Part shown: positions 50,352 through 60,077 of the stretch, in pieces | Layout of the letters: every line of letters begins with the position of its first letter | How positions within the stretch are numbered: position 1 is the stretch's first letter | Assembly (NCBI GenBank): GCA_021802555.1 | Contig: JAJZRU010000002.1 | Span: 1 to 64,000 of the forward strand | Direction: 5' to 3' | From: Pseudomonadota bacterium | Lineage (GTDB): Bacteria; Pseudomonadota; Gammaproteobacteria; Burkholderiales; Thiobacillaceae | DNA: 64,000 nucleotides | Notes under the pieces: generated by a model | Seen by the model: only the letters and a program-made list of their open reading frames with translations | What the model was told of the DNA's origin: nothing | Database searches by the model: none | Translations under genes and position numbers: made by a program

Positions 50352-51167
50352 TCACGTGCTCCAGATGCGCGGCGGACAGGCAGGCAGATCCAGCCACAGC
50401 GGGCGTAGTGTCGCCCACAAGGTTTCGAACCAGCGCCGGGCGGCTTCGGTGGTGTCTCCGAGATAACGCGCCACCAGCACGTCCGGCAGCAAGGTAAGGC
50501 CGCAGAGCGCCCCGTCGCAGGCTGTGGCACGCAACGGATAGAGCCAGCTCCGCTTCAAGCCGCTGCCGGCAGCGATAAGTGTTCCTAGCACCCGGTGCCC
50601 TTGCAAACCGAGCCGGGAGGTGAGCAGCGGGTCGCCGCCCTCGATCACCAAGCGCTCGCATAGCAGCAGTTGGCTCGCATGCGTGATCGTGCAGTGCTGG
50701 GTAAGATGGCCGGCCTTGAAAGGCTCGGCGCTGGCCGGGCGGCCCAGGGCCGTGATGTCCCACCCCAGATAGCGGCTATCACGCGCCAATTCCACTTGCA
50801 GGTCATTGGCGCCGCGCGCGCCATCGAACAGCAGCGTCTCCTGCGGCAGATATTCCAACACGCCGCCTTCCGCCAGGCGTAGGGTTATCTTCTGGCGCGC
50901 TGCCGTGCCGGTGCTGCGGTACCACTTGGTGGCACCCGGGGTGGTCACCAGGACATGTGCCTTCGGGGCCACGGTCATGTCGATCTCCAGCTCGTCTCCG
51001 CCGGCGATCCCGCCCGGCGGATGCAGCAGCACCGTGTGGCAGGCCGCGCCTTCCGGATGCAGGCTTTTCTGCACGGCCAGGGGGCCCGAATGACGGCGGT
51101 GGACCAATTGGGTACGGTGGTGGCGGACGTCGTAGCCGAGCTCAAGTGTCGCCTTCCATCCCTGCAT
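50352..51167 (-). CDS. ureD: Urease accessory protein UreD
   Basis: UreD (UreH) is the platform on which UreF and UreG bind apo-urease. The 271-residue protein has the typical [32 protein letters not shown] and [14 protein letters not shown] at 51167 overlaps the urtE stop (TGATG), which fuses the transport and urease operons into one unit. Its stop overlaps the possible early ureA start. Confidence 0.95.
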   Translation of the reverse strand: MQGWKATLELGYDVRHHRTQLVHRRHSGPLAVQKSLHPEGAACHTVLLHPPGGIAGGDELEIDMTVAPKAHVLVTTPGATKWYRSTGTAARQKITLRLAEGGVLEYLPQETLLFDGARGANDLQVELARDSRYLGWDITALGRPASAEPFKAGHLTQHCTITHASQLLLCERLVIEGGDPLLTSRLGLQGHRVLGTLIAAGSGLKRSWLYPLRATACDGALCGLTLLPDVLVARYLGDTTEAARRWFETLWATLRPLWLDLPACPPRIWST

Positions 51168-51859
51168 CACACCGCCAGCAGTTCGCGCACGCCATCGGCA
51201 TCCATGTCCGGGCCCCTGCCGGCACGGATGATCTCGCCGCGCGACATGACCGCATAGCGGTCGGCCAGCGACTTCGCGAAGTCGTAATATTGTTCGACCA
51301 GCAGGATCGCCATGTCGCCGCGCGCCGCCAGCATGCGGATGACGCGCTCGATGTCCTTGATGATGGAGGGTTGGATGCCCTCGGTCGGCTCATCCAGCAC
51401 CAGCAGCTGCGGGCCTGCCGCGAGCGCGCGGGCGATGGCGAGTTGCTGCTGCTGGCCGCCGGAAAGGTCGCCGCCGCGCCGGCGCAGCATCTGCTTGAGC
51501 ACCGGGAACAGTTCGAACGATGCCTCGGGGACGCGGCTGCTTCCCGGCTTGGTCGCCAGCCCCATGCGCAGGTTTTCCTCCACGGTCAGGCGCGGGAAGA
51601 TTTCGCGGCCTTGCGGCACATACCCCAGGCCAAGCCGCGCGCGTGCGTCCGGGCGCAGAGTATCGATGCGCCGACCGTTCAGGCTGATGCTTCCGCTGCG
51701 GATGGGCACCAGGCCCATGAGCGACTTGAGCAGCGTGGTCTTCCCCACGCCATTGCGCCCCAGGAGGGTAAGCACCTGCCCTTTTTCCAGCTGCAGGCTG
51801 ACGTTGCGCAGGATATGGCTGCCGCCGTAATACTGATTGACCGCTTCCATATTCAGCAT
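51167..51859 (-). CDS. urtE: Urea ABC transporter ATP-binding protein UrtE
   Basis: The LivF-like ATPase, about 231 residues, has Walker A GRNGVGKTT, signature LSGGQQQQLAIAR and Walker B LLVLDEPTEGIQPSII; the EGIQPSII ending is typical of UrtE. I prefer ATG at 51859 (GAGG ten bases upstream) to ATG at 51868, which has the site too close. It pairs with UrtD to drive urea import. It follows urtD closely and overlaps ureD. Confidence 0.95.
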   Translation of the reverse strand: MLNMEAVNQYYGGSHILRNVSLQLEKGQVLTLLGRNGVGKTTLLKSLMGLVPIRSGSISLNGRRIDTLRPDARARLGLGYVPQGREIFPRLTVEENLRMGLATKPGSSRVPEASFELFPVLKQMLRRRGGDLSGGQQQQLAIARALAAGPQLLVLDEPTEGIQPSIIKDIERVIRMLAARGDMAILLVEQYYDFAKSLADRYAVMSRGEIIRAGRGPDMDADGVRELLAV

Positions 51860-51871
51860 GGGAAGCATGCC

Positions 51872-52714
51872 TCAACGTCCAAGGTAAACCTCCACCACGC
51901 GCTCGTTGGCCTGCACCTGTTCCAACGAGCCCTCGGCGAGTACGCTGCCCTCGTGCAGCACGGTGACCTTATGGGCGATCCGGCGCACGAATTCCATGTC
52001 GTGTTCCACGACCACCAGGGTGTGCTTCCCAGCCAGCGAAGTGAACAGCCCGGCGGTGCGCTCGGTTTCGGCATCGGTCATGCCGGCGACCGGTTCGTCC
52101 AGCAGCAGCAGCTTGGGGTTCAGCATGAGCAGCATGCCGATTTCCAGCCATTGCTTCTGTCCATGCGAGAGGTCGCCCGCACGCCGCGCCGCCTGGTCGT
52201 GCAGATGGATGAGTTCGAGCACCTCTTCGACGCGCCGGCGCTGCTCACCGCTCAGGCGGAAGAACAGGGTCCTGCGCGCGCGCTTGTCGGTCTTCAGGGC
52301 GAGTTCCAGATTGTCCTGTACGCTGAGATCCTCGAACACCGTGGGCTTCTGGAACTTGCGGCCGATGCCGGCCGCCACGACTTCTGCTTCACGCAGCTTG
52401 AGCAGATCTATGGTCTGGCCGAACCAGGCCTGGCCGGAGTCTGGCCGGGTCTTGCCGGTGATGACGTCCATCATCGTGGTCTTGCCCGCGCCATTGGGGC
52501 CGATGATGCAGCGCAGTTCGCCGACGTCGATGGCCAGCGTAAGCTGGTTGAGCGCGCGAAAGCCGTCGAAGCTGACGCTGATTCCGTCCAGATACAGCGC
52601 CACGCCATGGCTGATGTCCAGCCCTGGCTTGCGGACGTGGCCATAGCCGGCCTCGGCATCCCCGTCCGCCCCATATTCCTGGGCCACGATCTGCCCCATC
52701 CACATTTCAACCAT
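51872..52714 (-). CDS. urtD: Urea ABC transporter ATP-binding protein UrtD
   Basis: The 280-residue LivG-like ATPase has Walker A GPNGAGKTT, FQKPTVFEDLSVQDNL after it, signature LSHGQKQWLEIG and Walker B LLLLDEPVAGMTDAE. LSHGQKQWLEIGM and AGMTDAET are marks of UrtD. The first 35 residues are a polar extension. ATG at 52714 lies inside the last codons of urtC (8-bp overlap). Confidence 0.95.
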   Translation of the reverse strand: MVEMWMGQIVAQEYGADGDAEAGYGHVRKPGLDISHGVALYLDGISVSFDGFRALNQLTLAIDVGELRCIIGPNGAGKTTMMDVITGKTRPDSGQAWFGQTIDLLKLREAEVVAAGIGRKFQKPTVFEDLSVQDNLELALKTDKRARRTLFFRLSGEQRRRVEEVLELIHLHDQAARRAGDLSHGQKQWLEIGMLLMLNPKLLLLDEPVAGMTDAETERTAGLFTSLAGKHTLVVVEHDMEFVRRIAHKVTVLHEGSVLAEGSLEQVQANERVVEVYLGR

Positions 52715-53843
52715 GGCGCAGCCTCCATTGCCGCCACAGGCCGACGATGCCGTAGGGTGCGAACAGGGTGACGACGATGAACAGGCCGCCCAGCAGGTAC
52801 AGCCAGGCTTCCGGCATGGCGACGGTCAGCCAGCTCTTGCTGGCGTTCACCAGCACGGCGCCGACGATGGGGCCGATGAGCGTTCCGCGTCCGCCGATGG
52901 CCGTCCAGATGGCGATTTCAATGGAGTTGGCCGGCGACATTTCGCTCGGATTGATGATGCCTACCTGCGGCGCGTACAGTGCGCCGGCGAGCCCGCACAT
53001 GACGGCCGAGGCGGTCCACACACCGAGCTTGAACCATAGCGGGTCGTAGCCGCAGAACATGACGCGACTTTCGGCGTCGCGGATGGCGGTCAGGACACGC
53101 CCGAATTTGCTGCGCACCAGCCAGCGTGCGAACAAAAACATGCCTGCGAGCGCTACGCCGCTGGCGACGAACAAGGCCACCGACATGGCCATCGTGCCCA
53201 CCGGGAAGCCGAGCAGCACTTTGAAGTCGGTCAGACCGTTGTTGCCGCCGAAACCGGTTTCGTTGCGGAAGAACAGCAACATCGCCGCATAGGTGAGTGC
53301 CTGGGTGATGATGGAAAAATACACGCCCTTGATGCGCGAGCGGAAGGCGAAGAAGCCGAACACGAAGGCCAGCAGGCCGGGTACCGCCAGGGCCAGAAAC
53401 AGCGCATAGGCAAAATGCTCGGTGCCCTGCCAGTACCAGGGGAAGTGCGTCCATTGCATGAATTGCATGAAGTCCGGCAGGTTGCCGCTGGCGGCGGTCA
53501 TGGCGCGGTTCAGATACATGCCCATGGCGTAGCCGCCCAGGGCAAAGAACAGGCCGTGGCCCAGGGACAGGATGCCGGCATAGCCCCATACCATGTCCAT
53601 CGCCAGCGCCACCATGGCATAGCACAGAATCTTGCCCGCCAGCGCCACCCAATACTGCGACAGATGCAGGTTGCTGCCGTGGGGTACTGCCAGGGCGAGC
53701 ACGGGGGCGGCCACGCAGATCAGCAGCAGGAAGAGCAGCAGCGTGGCCCAGCCCCATGGCGGCAGGAAAGCGGTCGGCGGTTGCAGCTGCGCGCGCGCGC
53801 CGTGGGCGGACGAAGCGTTCGAGGAGGACGGTGCGACAGCCAT
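52707..53843 (-). CDS. urtC: Urea ABC transporter permease UrtC
   Basis: The 378-residue LivM-like permease has about ten helices and a short N-terminal extension. Segments such as DMVWGYAGILSLGHGLFFALGGYAMGMYL and GALYAPQVGIINPSEMSPANSIEI are characteristic of UrtC. The EAA-like loop is LTAIRDAESRVMFCGYDP. It starts 3 bp after urtB and overlaps urtD. Confidence 0.95.
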   Translation of the reverse strand: MAVAPSSSNASSAHGARAQLQPPTAFLPPWGWATLLLFLLLICVAAPVLALAVPHGSNLHLSQYWVALAGKILCYAMVALAMDMVWGYAGILSLGHGLFFALGGYAMGMYLNRAMTAASGNLPDFMQFMQWTHFPWYWQGTEHFAYALFLALAVPGLLAFVFGFFAFRSRIKGVYFSIITQALTYAAMLLFFRNETGFGGNNGLTDFKVLLGFPVGTMAMSVALFVASGVALAGMFLFARWLVRSKFGRVLTAIRDAESRVMFCGYDPLWFKLGVWTASAVMCGLAGALYAPQVGIINPSEMSPANSIEIAIWTAIGGRGTLIGPIVGAVLVNASKSWLTVAMPEAWLYLLGGLFIVVTLFAPYGIVGLWRQWRLRHG

Positions 53844-53846
53844 ATC

Positions 53847-55490
53847 TCAAGTTTCCACGCTGCGGCCTTTGAGGGCGAACATGCCCTGTGGCCGCTTCTG
53901 GATGAACAGGATGATGGCTATCAGCACGGCGATCTTGGCCAGCACTGCGCCGGCCACCCCTTCGAGCAGGGTATTGACGACGCCGAGCCCGAGAGCGGCA
54001 GCTACCGTACCCGTGAGCTGGCCTACCCCGCCGAGGACGACCACCATGAAGCAATCGACGATGTAGCCGGTACCCATCTCGGGGCTGACGTTGCCGATCT
54101 GGGTGAGTGCGCAGCCGGCCAGGCCGGCGATGCCCGTGCCTAGGCCGAAGGCCAGCATGTCCACGCGCGCGGTGCGCACGCCCACGCAGGAGGCCATGGC
54201 GCGGTTCTGCGTCACGGCGCGCACAAACAGCCCCAAGCGAGTGCGCGCGATGAGCAGCCCCATGGCGAGCAGCACGAGGGCGGTGAAGGCGATGATCACC
54301 ATGCGGTTGTAGGGCAGGATGAGGTTGGCCATGACGTGCAGGCCGCCAGACATCCACGGGGGGTTGTCCACTTGCACGTTCTGCGGCCCGAACAAGCTGC
54401 GGACCGCCTGGATCAGCACCAGGCTGATGCCCCAGGTGGCAAGCAGGGTTTCCAGCGGCCGGCCGTACAGGCGGCGGATGATGGTGCGTTCCACCAGCAT
54501 GCCCACGCCGCCCGCGACCAGGAAGGAAAACGGCACGGCGGCAAGCAGCGAATAATGCACCTCCGCCGGCAGATAGCGCTGGAACAGGCCCTGCATCACG
54601 TAAGTGGCATAGGCCCCCAACATGATGAATTCGCCCTGCGCCATGTTGATCACGCCCATCAGGCCGTAGGTCACCGCTAGGCCCAGGGCAGCCAGCAGCA
54701 GTATGCTTCCCAGGCTGATGCCGGAAAACAGCGTGCCCAGGCGTTCGCTCCAGGCCAGACGCTCATCGATGGCGGCAAGGCTTTTCTCGATCTGCGCCCG
54801 CACTGTCGGATCGATCTCCGTGTGCTGCCCGTCGCTATGATCCAGGCGCGACAGCAGCAGCGTGCGCACGGCGGGATAGTTGCTCGCGGCAAGTTCCTTG
54901 GCTGCGGCGAGGCGCTCTGCCGCGTCAGGACTGGTAAGCAGGACGGCGGCATGCAGCAGTTGCAGCCGTTTGCGTATCTCGGGATCGCGCTCGATTTTCA
55001 GCGCCTGCTCGACCAGGCCGCGATCGACCGAAGCGGGATCGTCCTGCATCTGGCGCACCGCCTTGAGCCGGGCCGCTCGGCTGGGCGAGAACAAATCCAG
55101 GGCAGCGCGCGCCGATTCCAATTGCTTGCGCACATAGTTGTTGTTGACCACGCCCTCGGCGTTGGCGCTGGGCGTTACCGCCTGGCCGGTGGCGAGGTTG
55201 ATCCAGTCGTTTCCCTGCTGCACTTGCACCATGCCGCCGTCGATCTGCACTTCGTCGTTCAGCAGCTTGTGGAGGAAGGTGGCCAGCTGCGGGTCGGGGT
55301 GCTGCACGGCCTGGCGCAGGGCGGCGATGCGGCTGTCGGTGTCGCCGCCGGCAATGGCCAGGGCTTCCTGCGGCGTGAGCGCATAGGCGGCGTGCACCAC
55401 CGCAAGGAGCGTCAGTCCAAGCAAGGTGCGCAGCACCAGGCCCGGACGTCGCATCGCCAAGCCGGATCGAAATGCAGTCACGTTGCTCAT
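53847..55490 (-). CDS. urtB: Urea ABC transporter permease UrtB
   Basis: The 547-residue protein has a signal sequence and a long periplasmic N-terminal domain of about 250 residues (ALTPQEALAIAGGDTDSRIAALR and later repeats), as usual for UrtB, before the LivH-like permease (GSILLLAALGLAVTYGLMGVINMAQGEFIMLGAYATYV). The start ATG at 55490 gives MSNVTAFRSG; ATG at 55454 is an alternative closer to the hydrophobic segment. It follows urtA by 64 bp. Confidence 0.94.
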   Translation of the reverse strand: MSNVTAFRSGLAMRRPGLVLRTLLGLTLLAVVHAAYALTPQEALAIAGGDTDSRIAALRQAVQHPDPQLATFLHKLLNDEVQIDGGMVQVQQGNDWINLATGQAVTPSANAEGVVNNNYVRKQLESARAALDLFSPSRAARLKAVRQMQDDPASVDRGLVEQALKIERDPEIRKRLQLLHAAVLLTSPDAAERLAAAKELAASNYPAVRTLLLSRLDHSDGQHTEIDPTVRAQIEKSLAAIDERLAWSERLGTLFSGISLGSILLLAALGLAVTYGLMGVINMAQGEFIMLGAYATYVMQGLFQRYLPAEVHYSLLAAVPFSFLVAGGVGMLVERTIIRRLYGRPLETLLATWGISLVLIQAVRSLFGPQNVQVDNPPWMSGGLHVMANLILPYNRMVIIAFTALVLLAMGLLIARTRLGLFVRAVTQNRAMASCVGVRTARVDMLAFGLGTGIAGLAGCALTQIGNVSPEMGTGYIVDCFMVVVLGGVGQLTGTVAAALGLGVVNTLLEGVAGAVLAKIAVLIAIILFIQKRPQGMFALKGRSVET

Positions 55491-55554
55491 TGATTTGTTG
55501 CCCGCGGGCCCCCGTCGTAGAAGAAGGGGCAACGCGGGGCTTGCTTCGCCGGCA

Positions 55555-56793
55555 TCAGGCGTTTTTCGGCTTGGGAATGTACGGGCTCCAGGCTTCGCCG
55601 CGCACCAGACCCTTGGATTTCCATACCACGTCGAATTGGCCGTCGGCGCGAACCTGGCCGATGTACACGGGCTTGCTGAGGTATTGGTTGGGCAGCACTT
55701 CCACGGTGTAGCCGTCGGGGGCCGCGAACTTCTGTCCCACCAGGGCCTTGCGTACCTCGTCGACCTTGGTGGACTTGGCTTTTTCCACCGCCTGTTTCCA
55801 CAGATGGATGCCGATGTAGGAGGCTTCCATGGGGTCGTCGGTGACCGGATAGTCCTTGAGCCCCTTGGCCTTGACCCAGGCCTTCCAGGCGCTGACGAAT
55901 TTGGTGTTGGTCGGGTTTTTCAGAGACTCGTAGTAGTTCCACGCCGTGAGATAGCCTACCAGCGGCTTGGTGTCCATGCCGGCGAGTTCCTGTTCGGCCA
56001 CCGAGAAGCCGACCACCGGGATGTCGGTGGCCTTGATGCCCTGGTTGGCCATCTCCTTGTAGAACGGCACGTTGGAGTCGCCGTTGATGGTCGAGATCAC
56101 GCAGGTCGGCCCTGCGGAGGCGAATTTCTTGATGCTGGCGACGATGTTCTGATAGTTGCTGAAGCCGAACGGCGTGTAGACCTCGGCGATGTCGCTGTCC
56201 TTCACCCCCTTGGCATGGAGGAAGCCGCGCAGGATGGCGTTGGTGGTGCGCGGGTAGACATAGTCGGTGCCGAGCAGGAAAAAGCGCTTGGCGCCGCCGC
56301 CGTCCTGGCTCATCAGATATTCGGTGGCGGGAATGGCCTGCTGGTTGGGCGCGGCGCCCGTGTAGACCACGTGCTTGTTTTCTTCCTGGCCTTCGAACTG
56401 CACCGGATAGAACAGCAGGCCGTTGAGTTCGTCGAGCACCGGCAGCACCGATTTGCGGGAAACCGAAGTCCAGCAGCCGAAGATGGCGGCGACCTTGTCC
56501 TGGGCGATGAGTTGGCGGGCCTTCTCGGCGAACAGCGGCCAGTTGGAGGCAGGATCCACCACGACCGGCTCGATCATGTGGCCATCGACGCCGCCCGCCG
56601 CATTGATTTCGGCGATGGTCATCAGATCCACATCTTTGAGCGCGGTTTCCGAGATCGCCATGGTGCCGGACAGCGAATGCAGGATGCCGACCTTGATGGG
56701 CGCCTTCCTGGCGGCTATGGCCGGAAAGCTCAGGCTGCTCGCGGCCGCGACAGCCCCGACGGCCGACACTTTCAGAAAATCACGACGTTTCAT
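55555..56793 (-). CDS. urtA: Urea ABC transporter substrate-binding protein UrtA
   Basis: The 412-residue periplasmic binding protein of the LivJ type has a twin-arginine signal (MKRRDFLKVSAVGAVAAASS), typical of UrtA, and VGILHSLSGTMAISET at the mature N-terminus. FYPVQFEGQEENKHVVYTGAAPNQQ is a strong family mark. ATG at 56793 has AAGGAG eight bases upstream. It is the first gene of the urtABCDE-ureDAJBCEFG operon; a TGTATACA box lies 100 bp upstream. Confidence 0.96.
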   Translation of the reverse strand: MKRRDFLKVSAVGAVAAASSLSFPAIAARKAPIKVGILHSLSGTMAISETALKDVDLMTIAEINAAGGVDGHMIEPVVVDPASNWPLFAEKARQLIAQDKVAAIFGCWTSVSRKSVLPVLDELNGLLFYPVQFEGQEENKHVVYTGAAPNQQAIPATEYLMSQDGGGAKRFFLLGTDYVYPRTTNAILRGFLHAKGVKDSDIAEVYTPFGFSNYQNIVASIKKFASAGPTCVISTINGDSNVPFYKEMANQGIKATDIPVVGFSVAEQELAGMDTKPLVGYLTAWNYYESLKNPTNTKFVSAWKAWVKAKGLKDYPVTDDPMEASYIGIHLWKQAVEKAKSTKVDEVRKALVGQKFAAPDGYTVEVLPNQYLSKPVYIGQVRADGQFDVVWKSKGLVRGEAWSPYIPKPKNA

Positions 56794-56893
56794 AGAACTC
56801 TGCTCCTTGGGGTTGGCGGGTGATTGCACCGTCCTCGGCAACGCGACGTCTTGCTCGGAACGGGGCACATGCGGGGAAGCAGAATACATGCCA

Positions 56894-56901
56894 TGTATAC
56901 A
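56894..56901. promoter_or_regulatory. TGTATACA operator, copy 2 (urtA side)
   Basis: TGTATACA lies in ATGTATACAA (56893-56902), about 100 bp upstream of the urtA start. The dyad ATACATG-C-CATGTAT (56884-56898) overlaps it, so two repressor dimers or one larger site could be present. Confidence 0.65.
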
Positions 56902-57163
56902 ACTTTGTTTGTTATTGTTGATTTGCTTGCATATTTGAAATCGTCTGTGGCGCCATTTCGCACCATATTAGATTTGCTGTGCTTTGTTCTGGTGCGTCTG
57001 CCAGAATGCCGCGCATTTCCCTGGAATTTTTGGACTCTCGACGTCTTGGTGCCCTCTTGGTGGACGGATGCTCGTCTGCCACATGCCAGTGCACGAATGG
57101 GCGTTTATGCCCGCACATCGTGCGCAACTAAAGCGCCTGGACGAATTTTGATGCCTACCACGA

Positions 57164-57171
57164 TGTATACA
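57164..57171. promoter_or_regulatory. TGTATACA operator, copy 3 (porin side)
   Basis: TGTATACA lies in GATGTATACAAT (57162-57173), the same 12-mer as copy 1, about 138 bp before the porin start. It overlaps a possible -10 TACAAT (57168-57173) with TTTTGA (57146-57151) 16 bp upstream, so binding would block that promoter. Confidence 0.65.
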
Positions 57172-57308
57172 ATAAATTTAAAAAACAACCGCTTGATGGG
57201 GTGATCGATGCTTGAGGATATCGCCCCGGCAAGATGGCATGGCCCGTGCTTAATGGCCCCGTGGGGTTGCCCGAGCGACCCATTTCCTATCAATCACGGG
57301 AGTAATGC

Positions 57309-58481
57309 ATGAACAAATTCAAATCTGCTCATGGCCATTTGGCTGTCAAGGGCATTGCCCTCGCGCTGGCCATGGCGTCTGGCCCCGCACTGGCTGATGC
57401 CACCATTCCCATACCCGACGGCAGCCTGAGCCTGAGTCTGGGCCTGCGCGGCAGCTACCAGAGCGTAGAAAGAGGTGCGCCCAACGGCACCAGCCGCTCC
57501 AACGATTTCGTGCTGGACAATGCGCAGCTCTATTTCGGCGGCACCTGGAACAAGATATACAAGGCCACTCTCAACGCCGATTACAGCAGTGGCACCAATT
57601 CTCTGAAGCTCATGGACGGCACCCTGAAGTTCGAACCCACGAGCGGATTCAATGTCTGGCTGGGGCGCATGTTGCCGGCTTCCGACCGGGTCAACCTGGA
57701 AGGGCCTTTCTACATGACGGGCTGGGATTATCCCTACGTCTCCAATTACCCTTCTATCTTCGCCGGGCGCGACAACGGCGCACAGGTATGGGGCAAAGTC
57801 ATGGGCGACAAGCTCACCTATGTGCTGGGCGCCTTCAAGGGGCATAACAGCGTGGCAAATGGCTCCAACGACTCGGGCAACCTGCTGTATGCCTGGCGCG
57901 TGTCCTACGCCTTTCTCGATCCCGAGCCCGACCCGGCCTACTATCTCGCCAGCTCCTACTGGGGCGGCAACAAGGTGCTGACGCTGGGCTTTGCCGGCAA
58001 CTACGAAAAGAACGGCGCGGGTACCTCTGCAAAAAAGGGCGACCTCACCATCTGGAGCGCGGATCTCCTGGCGGAAACCAAGCTGTCCGGCGGCGGCACG
58101 CCCAGCTTCGAGGGCGCCTACTACCGCTACGATACGGGCGGCGTCGCAGATTGCGGAACGGCTGAGCCGGGATCCGTCGCCTGTCCGCCCGGCGACAACG
58201 TCGGCGGCCAGGTGCAGGGCGATGCTTATTACGCGGTGCTCGCCTACCTATTCCCGACCAAGGTCGGCTATGGCCAGTTCCGGCCTTTCGCGCGTTACCA
58301 GAAATACAACCGGGATCTCAGCCATACGAACAAGACCCAGTACGACCTCGGGTTGAATTACGTCATCAATGGCTACGGCACCAAGCTCACGGTGCAGTAC
58401 TCCAAGGTCAAGGATAGCCAGCTCACGGCGCCCATGAACGACATCGACAAGATTTTCGTCGGCGCCCAGATGGTGTTCTGA
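57309..58481 (+). CDS. Outer-membrane porin (FmdC / OprP-like)
   Basis: The 390-residue beta-barrel protein has a signal peptide (GIALALAMASGPALADA) and a C-terminal Phe (FVGAQMVF). NDFVLDNAQLYFGGTWNKIY and LKFEPTSGFNVWLGRMLPASDR match the OprP/OprO-like porins often found near urt and amide-transport genes (FmdC). GGGAG precedes the start. It is divergent from urtA and is followed by a terminator and then the BMP-type transporter genes. It likely lets a small amide or urea-like solute cross the outer membrane. Confidence 0.88.
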   Translation: MNKFKSAHGHLAVKGIALALAMASGPALADATIPIPDGSLSLSLGLRGSYQSVERGAPNGTSRSNDFVLDNAQLYFGGTWNKIYKATLNADYSSGTNSLKLMDGTLKFEPTSGFNVWLGRMLPASDRVNLEGPFYMTGWDYPYVSNYPSIFAGRDNGAQVWGKVMGDKLTYVLGAFKGHNSVANGSNDSGNLLYAWRVSYAFLDPEPDPAYYLASSYWGGNKVLTLGFAGNYEKNGAGTSAKKGDLTIWSADLLAETKLSGGGTPSFEGAYYRYDTGGVADCGTAEPGSVACPPGDNVGGQVQGDAYYAVLAYLFPTKVGYGQFRPFARYQKYNRDLSHTNKTQYDLGLNYVINGYGTKLTVQYSKVKDSQLTAPMNDIDKIFVGAQMVF

Positions 58482-58515
58482 GATTTCTCCGCATGTCCTG
58501 GCAGGGCCTTGTTAG

Positions 58516-58542
58516 CCGGCAGCTCGGCTGCCGGCGTTTTTG
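58516..58542 (+). terminator. Rho-independent terminator after the porin
   Basis: The 9-bp stem GCCGGCAGC (58516-58524) pairs with GCTGCCGGC (58528-58536) around TCG, followed by G and TTTTT. It separates the porin from the ABC-transporter genes, whose first start is 53 bp downstream, so those genes need readthrough or their own promoter. Confidence 0.85.
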
Positions 58543-58595
58543 CCCTCGGCCGCACGGGCAACTGCTGTAGCGCCATCCGCCGCCTCCATCCCATC

Positions 58596-60077
58596 ATGCA
58601 GCTGGAGCTTGTTTCCGTCACCAAGCGCTTCGGTCAGACGCTCGCCAACGATGCCGTTTCGCTATTCATCGGCGCTGGCGAAGTGCTGGCCTTGTTGGGA
58701 GAAAACGGTGCCGGCAAGAGCACGCTGATGAAATGTCTGTATGGCTACTACCGCATGGACAGCGGCCAGATCCTGCTGGATGGCCGCGCAGTGTCCATTG
58801 CTTCGCCGCGCGATGCCATGCGTTTGGGCATAGGCATGGTTTTTCAGCAGTTCAGCCTGATTCCGGCGCTTACGGTTCGGGAGAATCTCCTGCTCGCCTA
58901 TCCTCAGGCGCCGGCCTGGCATGGCCGCGCCAACAGCGCGGCAATCCTGCGCTTGCTGGGGGAGTTTGCGCCAGACATAGCCGCCGATACGCCGGTGGCG
59001 GAACTATCCGTAGGCCAGAAGCAGCAGGTGGAACTGGTCAAGGTGCTTAACCAGCAGGCCCGTCTGGTCATACTGGACGAGCCGACTTCGGTGCTTGCCC
59101 CAGAGGAGGCGCAGCGGCTGCATGGGATCATTCGCCAATTGGCCGCAACCGGCCGCAGTGTAGTCATCATCACGCACAAGCTGGAGGACGTGCGCGCCTG
59201 CGCGCAGCGCGTGGCCGTGATGCGCGGCGGACGGCTGGCGGCGGAAGTCAAGGAGACGGGCGTGGACGAACGCCGCCTTGTGGAACTGATGGTGGGCACC
59301 GCCGACGTGGCGCCAGCGGTGGCGGTTTTGCCGCAGAGCGGGATAACCCGGTTGGAGCTGCGCAAGCTGTCTTGCCGTGGCGAGGCACTCAACCTGCGAG
59401 GCATCGATCTGCAGATCGCCGCCGGCGAAATCCTGGGTGTGGCCGGCGTTTCCGGCAATGGCCAGGATTTGCTGGCCGACGCCGTCAGCGGCCTGGCGGC
59501 CCTCGATGAGGGTGAGGTGCTGCTGGACGGCGAACTGCTGCAGGGCCCGGTGACGCGCCACCCCGACGATCCGCGCCTGGGCTACATTCCCGAGTACCCG
59601 CTGAAGAATGCAGTCGCGGCGGAAATGAGCAACAGCCTCAATCTCGCCTTGCGCGGGCTTGCGCGCGACCCGCTGTTTCCGGATCGGCAGCGCCGCTGGA
59701 GCCGCGCCGAAGATTTGATGGAAGCCTATGACGTGCGCCCGCGCGATCCGGGATTGGCGTCGGGCCGGCTGTCCGGCGGCAATTTGCAGAAGCTGGTGAT
59801 CGCTCGGGAGCTGTCGCAACCGCGCCGTGCGGTGGTGGCCTGCTATCCCACCATGGGGCTCGATCTGCAGGCAGCGCGCGCCGTCTACGAGGCCTTGTTC
59901 AGGCAGGCCGAGGAGGGTGCCGCCATACTGTGGATTTCCGAGGACTTGGACGATCTCCTGAGTTACGCGCACCGCATCGCCGTGCTGTACCACGGCCGGG
60001 TGGCCGGCGTCTTGCCCGCGGCCCAGGCCGACCGCACCCACCTGGGGCAATTGATGGCGGGAGGGCGATTGTCGTGA
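58596..60077 (+). CDS. BMP-type ABC transporter, dual ATP-binding protein
   Basis: The 493-residue protein has two fused ATPase domains, as in nucleoside/simple-sugar importers. The first has Walker A GENGAGKST (35-43), GMVFQQFSLIPALTV, signature LSVGQKQQVEL and Walker B LVILDEPTSVL. The second domain is degenerate: its P-loop reads GVSGNGQDL without the Lys, normal for this group, with LSGGNLQKLVIAREL and PTMGLDLQA. I chose ATG at 58596. It overlaps the next gene by 4 bp (GTGA). It would energise the two permeases that follow. Confidence 0.92.
   Translation: MQLELVSVTKRFGQTLANDAVSLFIGAGEVLALLGENGAGKSTLMKCLYGYYRMDSGQILLDGRAVSIASPRDAMRLGIGMVFQQFSLIPALTVRENLLLAYPQAPAWHGRANSAAILRLLGEFAPDIAADTPVAELSVGQKQQVELVKVLNQQARLVILDEPTSVLAPEEAQRLHGIIRQLAATGRSVVIITHKLEDVRACAQRVAVMRGGRLAAEVKETGVDERRLVELMVGTADVAPAVAVLPQSGITRLELRKLSCRGEALNLRGIDLQIAAGEILGVAGVSGNGQDLLADAVSGLAALDEGEVLLDGELLQGPVTRHPDDPRLGYIPEYPLKNAVAAEMSNSLNLALRGLARDPLFPDRQRRWSRAEDLMEAYDVRPRDPGLASGRLSGGNLQKLVIARELSQPRRAVVACYPTMGLDLQAARAVYEALFRQAEEGAAILWISEDLDDLLSYAHRIAVLYHGRVAGVLPAAQADRTHLGQLMAGGRLS

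Larger units (their letters stand above)
56794..57308. other. Divergent regulatory region between urtA and the porin gene
   Basis: This 515-bp gap holds no gene I can support. It is markedly A/T-richer than its surroundings near 56885-56960 and 57140-57190. It carries two TGTATACA boxes, one near each gene, and an overlapping dyad ATACATG-C-CATGTAT at 56884-56898. It must contain both the leftward urt-ure promoter and the rightward porin promoter. Confidence 0.75.
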
